This document shows positions 44,641 through 54,851 of a stretch of 64,000 nucleotides of DNA, piece by piece. The notes under the pieces are model-generated. The model ran no database searches. It was not told the DNA's origin and saw only the letters and a list, made by a program, of their open reading frames with translations. The stretch's first letter is position 1. Each line of letters opens with the position of its first letter. The DNA comes from Hysterangium stoloniferum (lineage: Eukaryota > Basidiomycota > Agaricomycetes > Hysterangiales > Hysterangiaceae), in the NCBI GenBank assembly GCA_015178975.1, contig WHVD01000048.1:186001-250000 (forward strand), given 5' to 3'. A program made the position numbers and the translations under genes.

Positions 44641-47006
44641 ATAAATTTAGTGTATTAGATGATCCCCAAGAAATTATCTCAAGTCAACCAGAAACTCTAG
44701 ACACTAATTCAGAACCCATGTCAGTCACACCCTCTCCAGAAGATCCCCCTGAAAGAATTTATATCAGGAGTCTCAACCCCAAAACCTCTACCCAGCTTCC
44801 TATTGTTCTCAGGTCTTTTGACACAGGAGTTAGAATGTTAGTAACTGCACTATTAGACAATGGAGCTACTGGTTCTTTTTTGAACAAAATATTTGTGGAA
44901 TACCACAATCTCAATACAATTAAACTCCCCAGACCTATCCCTGTCTACAATGTTGATGGGACATTGAACCAAGGAGGCTCTATCCATGAAGAAGTAGAAT
45001 TGACAATGATCTTCAAAGATCATACAGAAAAGGCACTCTTTGCTGTATGTGACCTTGGAGACAAATCTGCAATTATTGGACATACCTGGTGCTTTCACCA
45101 TCACCCTGAAATCAATTGGAGAACTGGACAAGTAGATTTGACCAGGTGTCCACCTGAATGTTCTCTCCAGATTAGGAGAATTAAGAAAAGTAGACAAAGG
45201 AAGGCAGCAGAGTCTAGAAGGAAACTTCCTAGTCTCATAGAGGATGCAGATGAAGATGATGCAGAAGATGATCAGTCAGGAGTTGAAGACAGTGACAGGA
45301 TCTGGGCTACAACTATCTATCCTCAGTCTAATATCAATGCTACTTCTACTGTATCACAAAAGTTGGCAGAGGAGTCTCATAAACAAGACCAGAAGAAGAC
45401 CTTTGAGGAACTAGTTCCAAAATGTTATCACCAGTTCAAGGGAATATCCCCCAAAGAGTCTTTTGACAGATTGCCAGATAAGAAACCCTGGGATCATGCC
45501 ATTGAATTGAAGCCTGGATCTGAACCTTTTAGAAGCAAGCTCTATCCTTCAGCACACATGAGCAGAAGGAACTGGATGAATTCTTAGGAGAGAACCTTAA
45601 AAGTGGAAGGATCCAACCCTCCAAGTCTCCTATGGCATCTGCAGTGTTTTTTATAAAGAAGAAGGATGGCTCTTTAAGATTGGTCCAGGATTACAGAAAG
45701 CTAAATGACATTACAATCAAAACTCCTATCCTCTACCACTCATCTCTGACATTATCAGCAAGTTAAAAGGAGCCAAATACTTCACTAAGTTGGATGTCAG
45801 ATGGGGCTATAACAATGTCAGAATAAAGGAAGGAGATGAATGGAAAGCAGCTTTCAGAACCAACAGAGGACTGTTTGAACCATTGGTCATGTTCTTTGGT
45901 CTCACCAATAGTCCCGCTACATTTCAGACCATGATGAATGACTTGTTCATAGAGTTGATTGATGGTCAAGTTGTCATTGTCTATATGGATGATATTCTTA
46001 TCTTCACAAACACTCTGGAACAACATAGAGAAGTGGTCAAGAGGATCTTTGAAATATTGGAGAAAAACAAGCTTTATTTGAAAGCAGAAAAATGTGAATT
46101 TGAACAGGAAAAGATTGAATATCTTGGACTTATCATTTCACATGGCTGCATCTCCATGGACCCAGTGAAGATAGAGGGTGTCTCCAAATGGCCAGAACCT
46201 ACCACAGTCAAGGAGCTTCAATCTTTCCTAGGCTTTGTCAACTTCTACAGAAGGTTTATCCAGGACTTTGCAAAAATAGCCAGACCCCTTCATAATTTGA
46301 CAAGGAAGGATACAGCATGGAAGTGGACTATGGAAGAAAAGGCAGCCTTTGAAGGCCTGAAAGACAAGGTCACTTCATCTCCAATTCTTGTCTGTCCTGA
46401 TGACAGCAAACTCTACAAGTTGGAGGCAGACAGTTCTGACTTTGCAACAGGTGGTGTCTTGTCTCAGGAAGGAACCAGATGGCAAGTGGCACCCTGTAGC
46501 CTTTTTATCTAAAAGTCTGAATGAAGTGGAAAGAAATTATGAAATCCATGACAAAGAAATGCTGAGCTCTGGATGAATGGAGACACTATCTTGAAGGGAG
46601 CAGTCATACCTTTCAAATCTGGACAGACCACAAAAATCTAGAATACTTTATGTCTCCAAAAAACATAATAGGAGGCAGGCTAGATGGTCCCTGTTTTTGT
46701 CCAGATTTACTTCACCTTACACCATAGTCCTGGTAAAAGTTCCCTAAATCCTGATGCTTTATCCAGAAGACCTGATCATGGGAAAGGAGAGAGGGATAAT
46801 GAAGATATTATGCTTCTCAAGCCTTCTTATTTCAGGATCCAAGCTTTTAAGCAGGGTCATGCTGTATTAGTAGGACAGGAGACAGATCTGCTGAAGAAAA
46901 TCAGACAGGCCAAGGATATTGATGAAGTTGTAGTCAAGGCAGTAGAAGAGCTGAAAAAGTCAGGAAGTAAAAGGATTGAGGGCACAGAGTGGGGAAAAGA
47001 ACAGGG
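44613..47006 (+). pseudogene. pol: D2 Pol 5' half: protease, RT, RNase H
   Basis: The frame 44613-45587 carries the protease with TALLDNGATGSFLN at about 44845-44886 (DNG, where D1 keeps DSG, so probably inactive) and a long acidic linker. After a frame change near 45560, RT follows with [18 protein letters not shown] and VIVYMDDILIF at about 45976-46008, the FLGFVNFYRRFI region and RNase H (LYKLEADSSDFATGG, VERNYEIHDKEML). Small indels near 45720, 46480 and 46565 break it. The linker to integrase (EELKKSGSKRIEGTEWGKEQ) stops at LTR-B at 47007 and would continue at 40505 on the minus strand. Confidence 0.88.
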
Positions 47007-47748
47007 TGTTACGACCGTGTCACAACCCTATCGGTCCCCGAGGTTATTGCCACTTATCGACGATTCAAGTTAATGTTCAAGACACCACATCGGAAACCAT
47101 CGGCCTCCCAACGCTGACGTATGCTTTCGCAATGATCAAACTCCGTTTACATCCATGTCAAAACATACTCGAACTATCTGGTTAAACTCTGATACGTCCC
47201 CTTTATTATGATGATCTGCTCTATCCTATGTTTCACCTATGTATATATATATCTGTAACCCTCGAATTATTTCCTTTTACCGTAGTTCTGCTCTCAATTA
47301 TCATCAGCCTCCAAACTAATCATAAACTTCCCGTTCCTAGTCAAGCTTATTGTTAATACCGTTTTCCGCCTTTCTCCCCGTTAGTATTTTCTAGACACCT
47401 GTTACTTGTATATGAACCCGCTGTAGTTGTAGTTACTAGGCAATCAGAATATCAACTCAGAATACCCTCTTACGCCTCCAGAAGTCTCATACTAAGAATC
47501 CCGTCTTCTGCCTTTGCATGCACTCACCCCCCTTCAGTCCCCAACCCCTTGGCCCGACACTCGACTCATCCCTCGGTTCCAATCGGTAGTTTTCACTGAG
47601 AGGTATTCATTGGCACTAGTCTTTGCCTGCCCGAAATTTAAGGACACCTGACGGACAACTGTGAGGGTGCAGCACATAAGCTGAAGCCAAGTCCTTCCGA
47701 TCAGTCCCCGTTGGTCCACTGACATTAGTCAGTTTCCAGTTCTTAACA
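47007..47748 (-). mobile_element. LTR-B copy 5, right inversion junction
   Basis: 742 bp, starts TGTTACGACCGTGTCAC and ends CAGTTCTTAACA. Flanks CAGGG (47002-47006, D2 pol) and GATAT (47749-47753, E3) do not match each other but match, as complements, the flanks of LTR-B copy 3. Same length as copy 3, in the opposite orientation. Confidence 0.9.
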
Positions 47749-49090
47749 GATATCTGAAAACTACATATTAAGTGTATCAAATTCTAATATACTCTAAAGG
47801 TCATTTACACATCTGGGATTTGATTCAAATTAATTTGGTCTTTCAAACTTTGGGAATGTTTAAAACTTATTTGTATATTATGAAACAAAGCATCTTTCAG
47901 GAACATTAAAAGATCAAGACTTTTAAAAAGCATATCCTATTAAATGGTCCATTTCATGCACATGTATGTCATTGACATCTGTTAGGATATGTACAGGGCA
48001 GGTTTCTGGAGAAACCTGCAGAATATCTGGTAGGACTTGGCTTCAGCTTATAGGCTGCACCCTCGCTAGATCGTTGAGTCCAATTTCAGATGGGTGGACG
48101 GGAATCCTGGGGAGTCCGGGTGGGGGTTGTGGGTCGAGGGGTTGTAGGTTGGAGGTCGTGGGTCGTGAGTCGAGATTAGTGAGAGATAGATGCACCGGAG
48201 CCCATGGGCTCCGACTAGTGCGAGCGGTGTGATTCAAGTAGGGTTTTAGAGCGGAAAATGTATTAGATTACTGGGGGGAATCTAAGCTGATTTTCTGACT
48301 GGATTGTATGTACAACATCTGCGAGTTTAAATAGACCATGGAGTAAATGTCATACCAAATCCAGTAATAATGAAATGAAACAAGCAAAACATAAAATGGG
48401 AATAGTAAACACCAAATTGGTGTTAGGAATGGGATGGAACAGAGCAGAGTCCGAATAGTGACAAATCATAAAGCATAACGGGAAACGGAGCGGGAGCGGA
48501 GTCCGGTGAGTATTCTGGTGACTGAAACACACTGTAATGAAGACGGATGTAGACGAGTCTGACATACGGAGTCTGGTGGGAATTCCAGTGAACTGATAAT
48601 GGGTGTGTATAGGACATGGGTGCGTATAAGTTAGTGCCCGGAGTCCGGCAGGATTTCTGGTCGTAACAACATCTCTGAATACATATGTATTACAATGGGT
48701 CTGTCAATCTGAACAAATTTCTACTTGATTCAACATACATACCAAGAATATATAGGTAGTTTCACTTAATAAAGAAAGCCACAGGATGAAAGATTTCCAA
48801 TGATATCTCACATATTTTACTGGGAAATAACTTTAGTTTAGCTTTTAAAAAACAAAGTACCAACAAAAGTATTAGCAGGTATTTACATAACTTGGAAAAT
48901 CATATACAATAGGCTCTATTAATTGACTCTGAATTGTGTAGGATGTAATATGGAGAATTGTCTCATGGTCGGTGGTTAACAATATAATAGTCTCAGAATA
49001 GATACCACTATGTAAAGATGATGTGATGTTTTGTAGTAATATAATGTTTATTAGTAAACATCTGATATTATTGCAATGACAAACATCCTC
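47749..49090 (+). mobile_element. Element E3, split by LTR-A
   Basis: Begins GATATCTGAAAAC (its first bases are now at 41248-41257) and ends GACAAACATCCTC at 49090. Collinear with E2. LTR-A occupies 47980-48668. No ORF. Confidence 0.75.
47980..48668 (+). mobile_element. LTR-A solo copy, TSD ACATC
   Basis: 689 bp, starts TGTTAGGATATG and ends TCTGGTCGTAACA, with perfect ACATC duplications (47975-47979 and 48669-48673) taken from E3. The shared block GGACTTGGCTTCAGCTTATA is at 48035-48054. Best reference for the short LTR-A form. Confidence 0.9.
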
Positions 49091-49095
49091 TTAAA

Positions 49096-49608
49096 TCTAC
49101 TTCTAATATCATTCAGCTCTGGTTGTAGGTTGTTAGCCTGTACTGTGAAGGTATCCACCACTTGATGGTACATTCCTACTTGTAGAGTGCATTGACTGTG
49201 TCTTATCCATGATAGCCTGCTCTGCTCTGCTGCTGCCCCATGCATATCCAATGTCCTGTTAAAGCAGTTCCACCTCTTAGAATTGTGGTTGCCTCACCAA
49301 CTCTTTCAAAGAGCTGATAAGCATAATATTTTATCTGGGAGAGCTTTGTCTGCTTTTTCTTTTCTTTCTACTCCCTGTCAATTCAGCTTCCAGCTACTCC
49401 AGTGATCCTCTCAACCTCATCCTGCTCCATAGCTGGTTTAGGAGGTGGCATAGTACCATCAACAGGTATATCTACTTGCTCTGGTGGAGGTATAACTTGG
49501 AGAATTATCTTGGGTTGATAAATCACTACCTAGTTCAGTTTGGGTGCTCAGAAGGTCAGAAGTTTGGTCAGGAGTTATATGTGGTGTAGCAGTGTAGGAT
49601 GGGCCCAT
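49096..49608 (-). pseudogene. Copia-like Gag remnant (family N), start in PBS
   Basis: From ATG 49608 the minus strand reads MGPSYTATPHITPDQTSDLL, then QVIPPPEQVDIPVDGTMPPP and EQDEVERITGVAGS, about 73 codons, before TGA. Past it a coding-like run remains (KLSQIKYYAYQLFERVGEA) with further stops, and another frame gives VGMYHQVVDTFTVQANNLQ near 49100-49180. Position after the PBS-like sequence suggests a Gag-type protein, but no Gag domain is recognisable. E3 lies just downstream. Confidence 0.4.
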
Positions 49609-49612
49609 AACC
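49601..49612 (-). promoter_or_regulatory. Primer-binding-site-like sequence (family N)
   Basis: GGTTATGGGCCC on the minus strand, identical to the PBS of copia L. The sequence before it (minus strand, ...ATTTGTAATA) should be the end of an LTR, of which only part (about 49613-49740) may remain. The ATG inside it starts the 49608 frame. Confidence 0.5.
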
Positions 49613-50151
49613 TATTACAAATAGAATAACTCAGTCGGCATAGGCAATTAAAGGGGAAAACAATATAAGAGTGAGACCTGTAATTATAAAGTAGATCAGG
49701 TTAATCAATCTTCCGGGTTGTGTTGTTGAGATATACTGATCATACTGTGGAGTGCATCACTATCTGGAGCACATGTAAACCCTTAGTTATAACAGAAACT
49801 TGAGGATTAAAAAATATATACAATAAAAAGAATAGACATACTTTATCTGGATCTCATGCTCTGGAAAAAATAGTCTGTTCAGTTCCTTATGGTTGGTAAT
49901 ACCACTTCAGTGGTATTCGATAATACATTGCTTTATATTTTCATGCTCAGATGATGCTAAGAATTTTTGTTTGTAAAAACGTTAAGAGCGTCTGAGAATA
50001 GGGGAAGTGTTCTGAGTAATAATAGGAAAAGTATACTGTTTCATGTTGAACTGAGGACTCTGTTACATCAGCAAAAACCCAGATGACTACATGTGTCAAG
50101 AGAGTGTGATATACTAGACAAAATTAAGATATATTGTGTTATTAAAAGGAT
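49613..50151. other. A/T-rich region, partly LTR-like remnant
   Basis: Up to about 49740 it may be the LTR of family N (minus strand). The remainder has no long frame, no repeat shared with the rest of the window and no clear gene. Confidence 0.3.
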
Positions 50152-51297
50152 ATGTGTACCGGAAGCAGCCATGATCCTGTATTCGTGGGTAACTGTGATG
50201 AATTTCAATGGGGTTCATGGTTAGTCGCCGAGACGCATCACTATCCACTATCCACTAGACCCACGGTTATTAACTGCAATGTGGACAATGGTGGTTGTCT
50301 TCTCGGTCCTCATTTTCGACGCCATGATGGTAATGCCCAGTAGGCCGGTGCCATACAATTATCTTAGAAGCCATCTCATGTCAAATGTAAAAACAACTGT
50401 GAAGGGGACCACATAAGTGCCTTTGCCCAGATCAAGTTTTGATTTCTCTTTGCTAAACATTTCAGGAAAAAATGGACCCAGTTTAAACTCATTAAGGCGA
50501 CAATTTAATACAAAGTAGAAATTACAATCACTGCTTTGTACATTGATGCCAGACACAAAACTGAATGTCACACGACAAACTTGATTTATGGGAGCTAAAA
50601 ATCTCTGGAATATGTGGTTTTCCAATTTCATGACATATTATTATTCTAATCCTCACATCAAATGAGCAAAAATGGCTCTCCAGGCGAATTGGGCCCGGGG
50701 CAAAGATTATATATCCATTGCAAGGATGCTGGGAGTTGCACCCTTGTTGAACTTCGGTCCGCGTGTTGATAGCACTTACATATATTTATTCATGAAAACA
50801 CCCGAGCCACCGCCAGATAACGGATACACATGTACAATAGATGCATCAACATCTGGTGCTGAAACTCGTTGGGAAGTGCACAAAACTGGCCACAATGAGA
50901 TGGACATGGACATGGCGAAGTTAACGTAGACTTTTGATGACGGTGAAGTCGACAAGTAGCTGAAGTTCTTCCTTCTCGTTCTCATTGATGTATCCACAGT
51001 AAATTTTCGGCTCCCCGTTGCTTTAGGTGGGATTGCACATAAGCCGGCGGACTGAAATGAAATCTATACTCGAAGAAAGCCTGTCCGCTCCTGTTACTTA
51101 ATTCCACGCCCTTCCAGCCGAACTATGCCTTCTCCGTGTAAAGCTCGATGAAGAACGCGCCAAAGGGCACAATACTAAGTCAGAAGAGATTAAGAGCGTG
51201 TTTGTACCACGGGTAGAGGAACACGATGCCGAAGCCTTATACTATCCGCTCTATCATTCGGATGTCAATCTTCACCAACGGCCATTATTACTACAGT
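50152..51297 (+). pseudogene. Coding-like fragments of unknown origin
   Basis: Several short frames with CpG-bearing, balanced codons unlike the surrounding elements: 50152-50343 (FVGNCDEFQWGSWLVAETHH), 50672-50929 from ATG (MALQANWARGKDYISIARML, then a short Pro-rich turn), and 51103-51297 (LPAELCLLRVKLDEERAKGH, EEHDAEALYYPLYHSDVN). On the minus strand, 50359-50631 is open as well (VTFSFVSGINVQSSDCNFYF). I cannot join them with introns or name a family. They could be exons of one or two decayed host genes. Confidence 0.35.
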
Positions 51298-51391
51298 AGC
51301 AGTCCTAGTCCATCATGCACCAACCTGGCTCTTTATTAATGTGGGTACCCCCCGCGTTTATTTGGGGCTGCCCAGAAATTGTTTTCAGGGT

Positions 51392-51628
51392 TTACAGAAA
51401 GTATACATGAAAGAAGAAAAAGTTGAGGTTACGGTCTGATGTCCTTATCAGATCAAGAAAAACCACAAATGCTAGGTACTTGTGAAATACAACAGATAAT
51501 ACGATAGTGTAGAAAGCTGATCGAATAGATCTCGCCTCAGCGAGCAGACCATGGGAGGTGAGAATGGAAAACTCGTGTGCTAGTGGTGCCCGTGGATCAG
51601 AATTTGGCTTCACCACTTGGCTTGGCAT
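51392..51628 (-). CDS. Unrecognised short ORF, possible first exon
   Basis: From ATG 51628 the frame reads MPSQVVKPNSDPRAPLAHEF and SILTSHGLLAEARSIRSAFY, then becomes hydrophobic and Phe-rich, which may be intron or decay. No family recognised. LTR-B begins 57 bp upstream at 51686, so any promoter has been displaced. Confidence 0.3.
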   Translation of the reverse strand: MPSQVVKPNSDPRAPLAHEFSILTSHGLLAEARSIRSAFYTIVLSVVFHKYLAFVVFLDLIRTSDRNLNFFFFHVYFL

Positions 51629-51685
51629 CTTTCTTTCTCGGAGGCGTGATTAAACGGAAAATGTGAGTGTGAAATCAGAATATAC

Positions 51686-52424
51686 TGTTAAGAACTAGAA
51701 ACTGACTAATGTCAGTGGACTGATCGGGACCGATCGGAAGGACTTGGCTTCATCTTATGTGCTGTGCCCTCGCAGTTGTCCATCAAGTGTCCTTAAATTT
51801 TGGGTGGGCAAAGACTAGTCCCAGCGAATACCTCTCGGTGAGAACCACTGATTGGAATTGAGGGATGAGTCGAGTGTCGGGCCGAGGGGTCAGGGACCGA
51901 ATGGGGGCAAGTGCATGTGAAGGTGGAAGACAGAATTCTTGGTATGAGACTTATGGAGGTGTAAGAGGGTATGAGTTGATATTCTGATTGCCTAGTAACT
52001 ACAACTACAGCGGGTTCATATACAAGTATCAGGCATCTAGAAAATACTAATGGGGAGAAGGGCGGAAAACGGTATTAACAATAAGCTTGACTAGGAACGG
52101 GAAGTTTATGATTAGTTTGACAGCCAATGATAACTGAGAGTGGAATTACAGTAAAAGGAAATAGTTCGAGGGTTACAACTATATATAGACATATGTGAAA
52201 TGTAGGATAGAGCGGATCATCATAATAAAAGGGATGTATCAGAGTTTCACCAGATAGTTTGAGTGTATTTTGACGTGGGCGTAAACAGAGTTTGACCACC
52301 ACGAATACATATGTCAGCGTCGGGAGGCCGATGGTTTCCGAAGTGGTGACTTGAACTGTAACTTGAATTGTCAATGTGTGGCGATAACCTTGGGGACCGA
52401 TAGGGTTGTGACACGGTCATAACA
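51686..52424 (+). mobile_element. LTR-B copy 6, mismatched flanks
   Basis: 739 bp, starts TGTTAAGAACTAG and ends GGTCATAACA. Left flank TATAC (old coding-like sequence) and right flank GGTTG (interior of LTR-A) do not match, so this copy also looks like a recombination product. Shared block at about 51740-51760 with one change (CATCTTATG). Confidence 0.85.
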
Positions 52425-53911
52425 GGTTGAGAGGTCAGGGAGTCGAGATAATAAGTCAGAGGTTAAGAGATAGATGTGTCAGAGCCCATGGGCTCTGACT
52501 AGCGAGAGCAGTGTAATTCAGAGAGGAGTTTAGAGCAGAAAATGTACTAGATTACTGGGGAGAATCTAAGCTGATTTTCTGACTGGATTGTATGTACAAC
52601 ATCTGCCAGACTATATAGACTGTGGAATGAATAACATACCAAATCCAGTAATAATGAAATGGAACTAGCAAAACATAAAATGGGATAAGTAAACACCAAA
52701 TTTGGGGTTAGGAATGGGCTGAAATGGAGTGGAGTCCGAATCATGACAAATCATAAACCATAATGGGAAATGGAGTCCAAATCATGACAGGTCATTTGAC
52801 TAAAACGGGAACAGGGCTCAGTTAGAGGGATGACAGGTTTTCCGAGTGGGGTCCAGTGACTGATACGTGGGATGAGGTCGGACATAGACAGGGACGGAGT
52901 CCAGTGGGTATTCCGGTGACTGATACATGACATAACGAAGTCAAACATGGACAAGTCTGACATACAAAGTCTGGCGGGCATTCCGGTAAACTGCCAATTG
53001 GTGTGTATAGGGCGTGGGTGTGCATAAGTTAGTGCCCAGATGTTACGACTGGACAATCCTGCCAGACTCCGGGCACTAACCCATACGCCCCCACGTGCTA
53101 CAAGCACCAATTGTCTGTTTATAGGATTTCCCGCCCAGACTCCGTTACGTCAAGACTCGTTACGTTCGACCTCATTATGACACATATCAGTCACCAGACT
53201 TCCCCCGGACTCCGTCTCTGTCTATGTCCATCTTCGTCCCACGCACCAGTCACTGGACCCCGCTCAGAATCCTGTCACTGCTCTAATTGAGCCCCGTTCC
53301 CATTTTAGTCAAATGACCTGTCACGATTTAGGACTCCGCTCCCGCTCCGTTTCCCATTATGGGTTATGCTTTGTCACAATTCGGATTCTGCTCCATTCCG
53401 TTCCATTCCTAACACCAATTTGGTGTTTACTATTCCCGTTTTATGTTTTGTTAGTTTTGTTTCGCCATTACTGGATTTGGTATGTCATTCACTCCATGGT
53501 CTATATAAACTGGCAGATGTTGTACATACAATCCAGTCAGAAAATTAGCTTAGATTCCCCCCAGTAATCTAATAACATTTTCCGCTCTAAAACCTTACTT
53601 GATTCACATCGCTTGCACTAGTCGGAGCCCACGGGCTCCGGCGCATCCATCTCTCTCAACTATCTCGACTCATGACCCATGACCTCCAACCTACAACCCA
53701 CAACCCCCAACATATGACCTACAACCCACGAACCCCGCCCAGACTCCCCGGGATCCCCGTCTGTCTGTTTGAAATTGGACAACACGATCTAGTGAGGGCG
53801 CAGCCTATAAGCTGAAGCCAAGTCCTACCAGATATCCCGTGGGTTTCTCCGGAAACCCGGCCTGTGTGTGTATCCTAACACCAGAGTCCAGCAGAAATTC
53901 CAGTCGTAACA
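52425..53911 (+). mobile_element. LTR-A (outer), 5'-truncated, interrupted by inverted LTR-A
   Basis: LTR-A interior from about position 160 of the LTR onward (52425-53040), continuing after the inner copy at 53886-53911 and ending CCAGTCGTAACA. It was inserted in E4 (the next bases, CATATGCATGG, are E sequence). The 5' end is replaced by LTR-B copy 6. Confidence 0.8.
53041..53880 (-). mobile_element. LTR-A (inner), TSD CCAGA
   Basis: 840 bp, starts TGTTACGACTGGAC and ends GTGTATCCTAACA, with perfect CCAGA duplications (53036-53040 and 53881-53885). Opposite in orientation to the outer LTR-A. Shared block: CTATAAGCTGAAGCCAAG at about 53806-53823. Confidence 0.9.
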
Positions 53912-54154
53912 CATATGCATGGAATGGACTATCTAAAGGTATATATTTTTTTCAAGTATTAGTGTTTCAAACTACTAATTTTTTTTATTGTCTACTCGTG
54001 TCTGGAAAGATTCTTTAGTTTGTAATGTACAAGAGAGTTTAAAACTTTCAAAAAGTTTTAAAAACCAAATTATGTTTGAATCACATCCCAGATGTTTAAA
54101 TGATCTTTAGAGTATATTTGAATTTGGTATACTTAATAGTTTTCAGATATCCTC
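53912..54154 (-). mobile_element. Element E4 fragment
   Basis: The minus strand reads from GAGGATATCTGAAAAC at 54154 to CCATGCATATG at 53912, matching the first third of E2. The rest was separated by the LTR-A insertion and later rearrangement. Confidence 0.75.
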
Positions 54155-54233
54155 CAATGCTCTAGAAAATTCTAAATGACATCATTCAATCTTCTAGAAT
54201 CTTCTAAAATGTCTCAGACTAAAATGTATATAG

Positions 54234-54851
54234 GAGGATAACCCAAAACTTTAAAAGTTATTTATCCACTAAAGTGTATATATTTATATTGTTTGTTGTA
54301 AAATTAATATTTAAGCAAATTCAGTCTATCAGATGACATTCTGGAGAATAAGGAAATATTAATATTTATCTTGTATCTGACAAAAGTCAGTCAAACAAAC
54401 ATATATAGATTATCCTTTTGGGGATAAATTCCACAACAAGGATTGATTGGCCAGATAGTTCTGGTTAACTTTCTAAACCAAATAAATTTAAATTATATGA
54501 ACTATATTTGAAAGTTTGCATAATATACAATAGAATGCATTTCATCCCAAATATTAAGTCATAACCAAAATAATTTTGGTTAACTATAATGTTTGTGGAC
54601 ATTTTAAAAGTCACAGAGATACTAGAGAATGCATTTTATCCCAAAGATTAGGTAACAACCCAGAGAATCTTGTATAACCATGACATTTCTGCATATTTTA
54701 AAAGAGCATACAAGTCTTAAAGATCAAATTTTGGGGTAATGAAATATAAACCCCTAAAACATGTAGTCATAGCCAGAGGAAGTAGTCTCACTTAAAAATA
54801 TGAGGAGTTTTTCATAAAATTTTGGATATTCAATGAATTGTGACTATCCTC
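54234..54851 (-). mobile_element. Element F2 (MITE-like)
   Basis: 618 bp; plus-strand ends GAGGATAACCC and GTGACTATCCTC. The minus strand is collinear with F1, with blocks such as AGGATAATCT and ACATGTTTTAGGGGTTTATA. Flanks TATAG/CATAA agree at three of five bases. No ORF. The terminal GAGGATA is shared with the E family. Confidence 0.65.
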
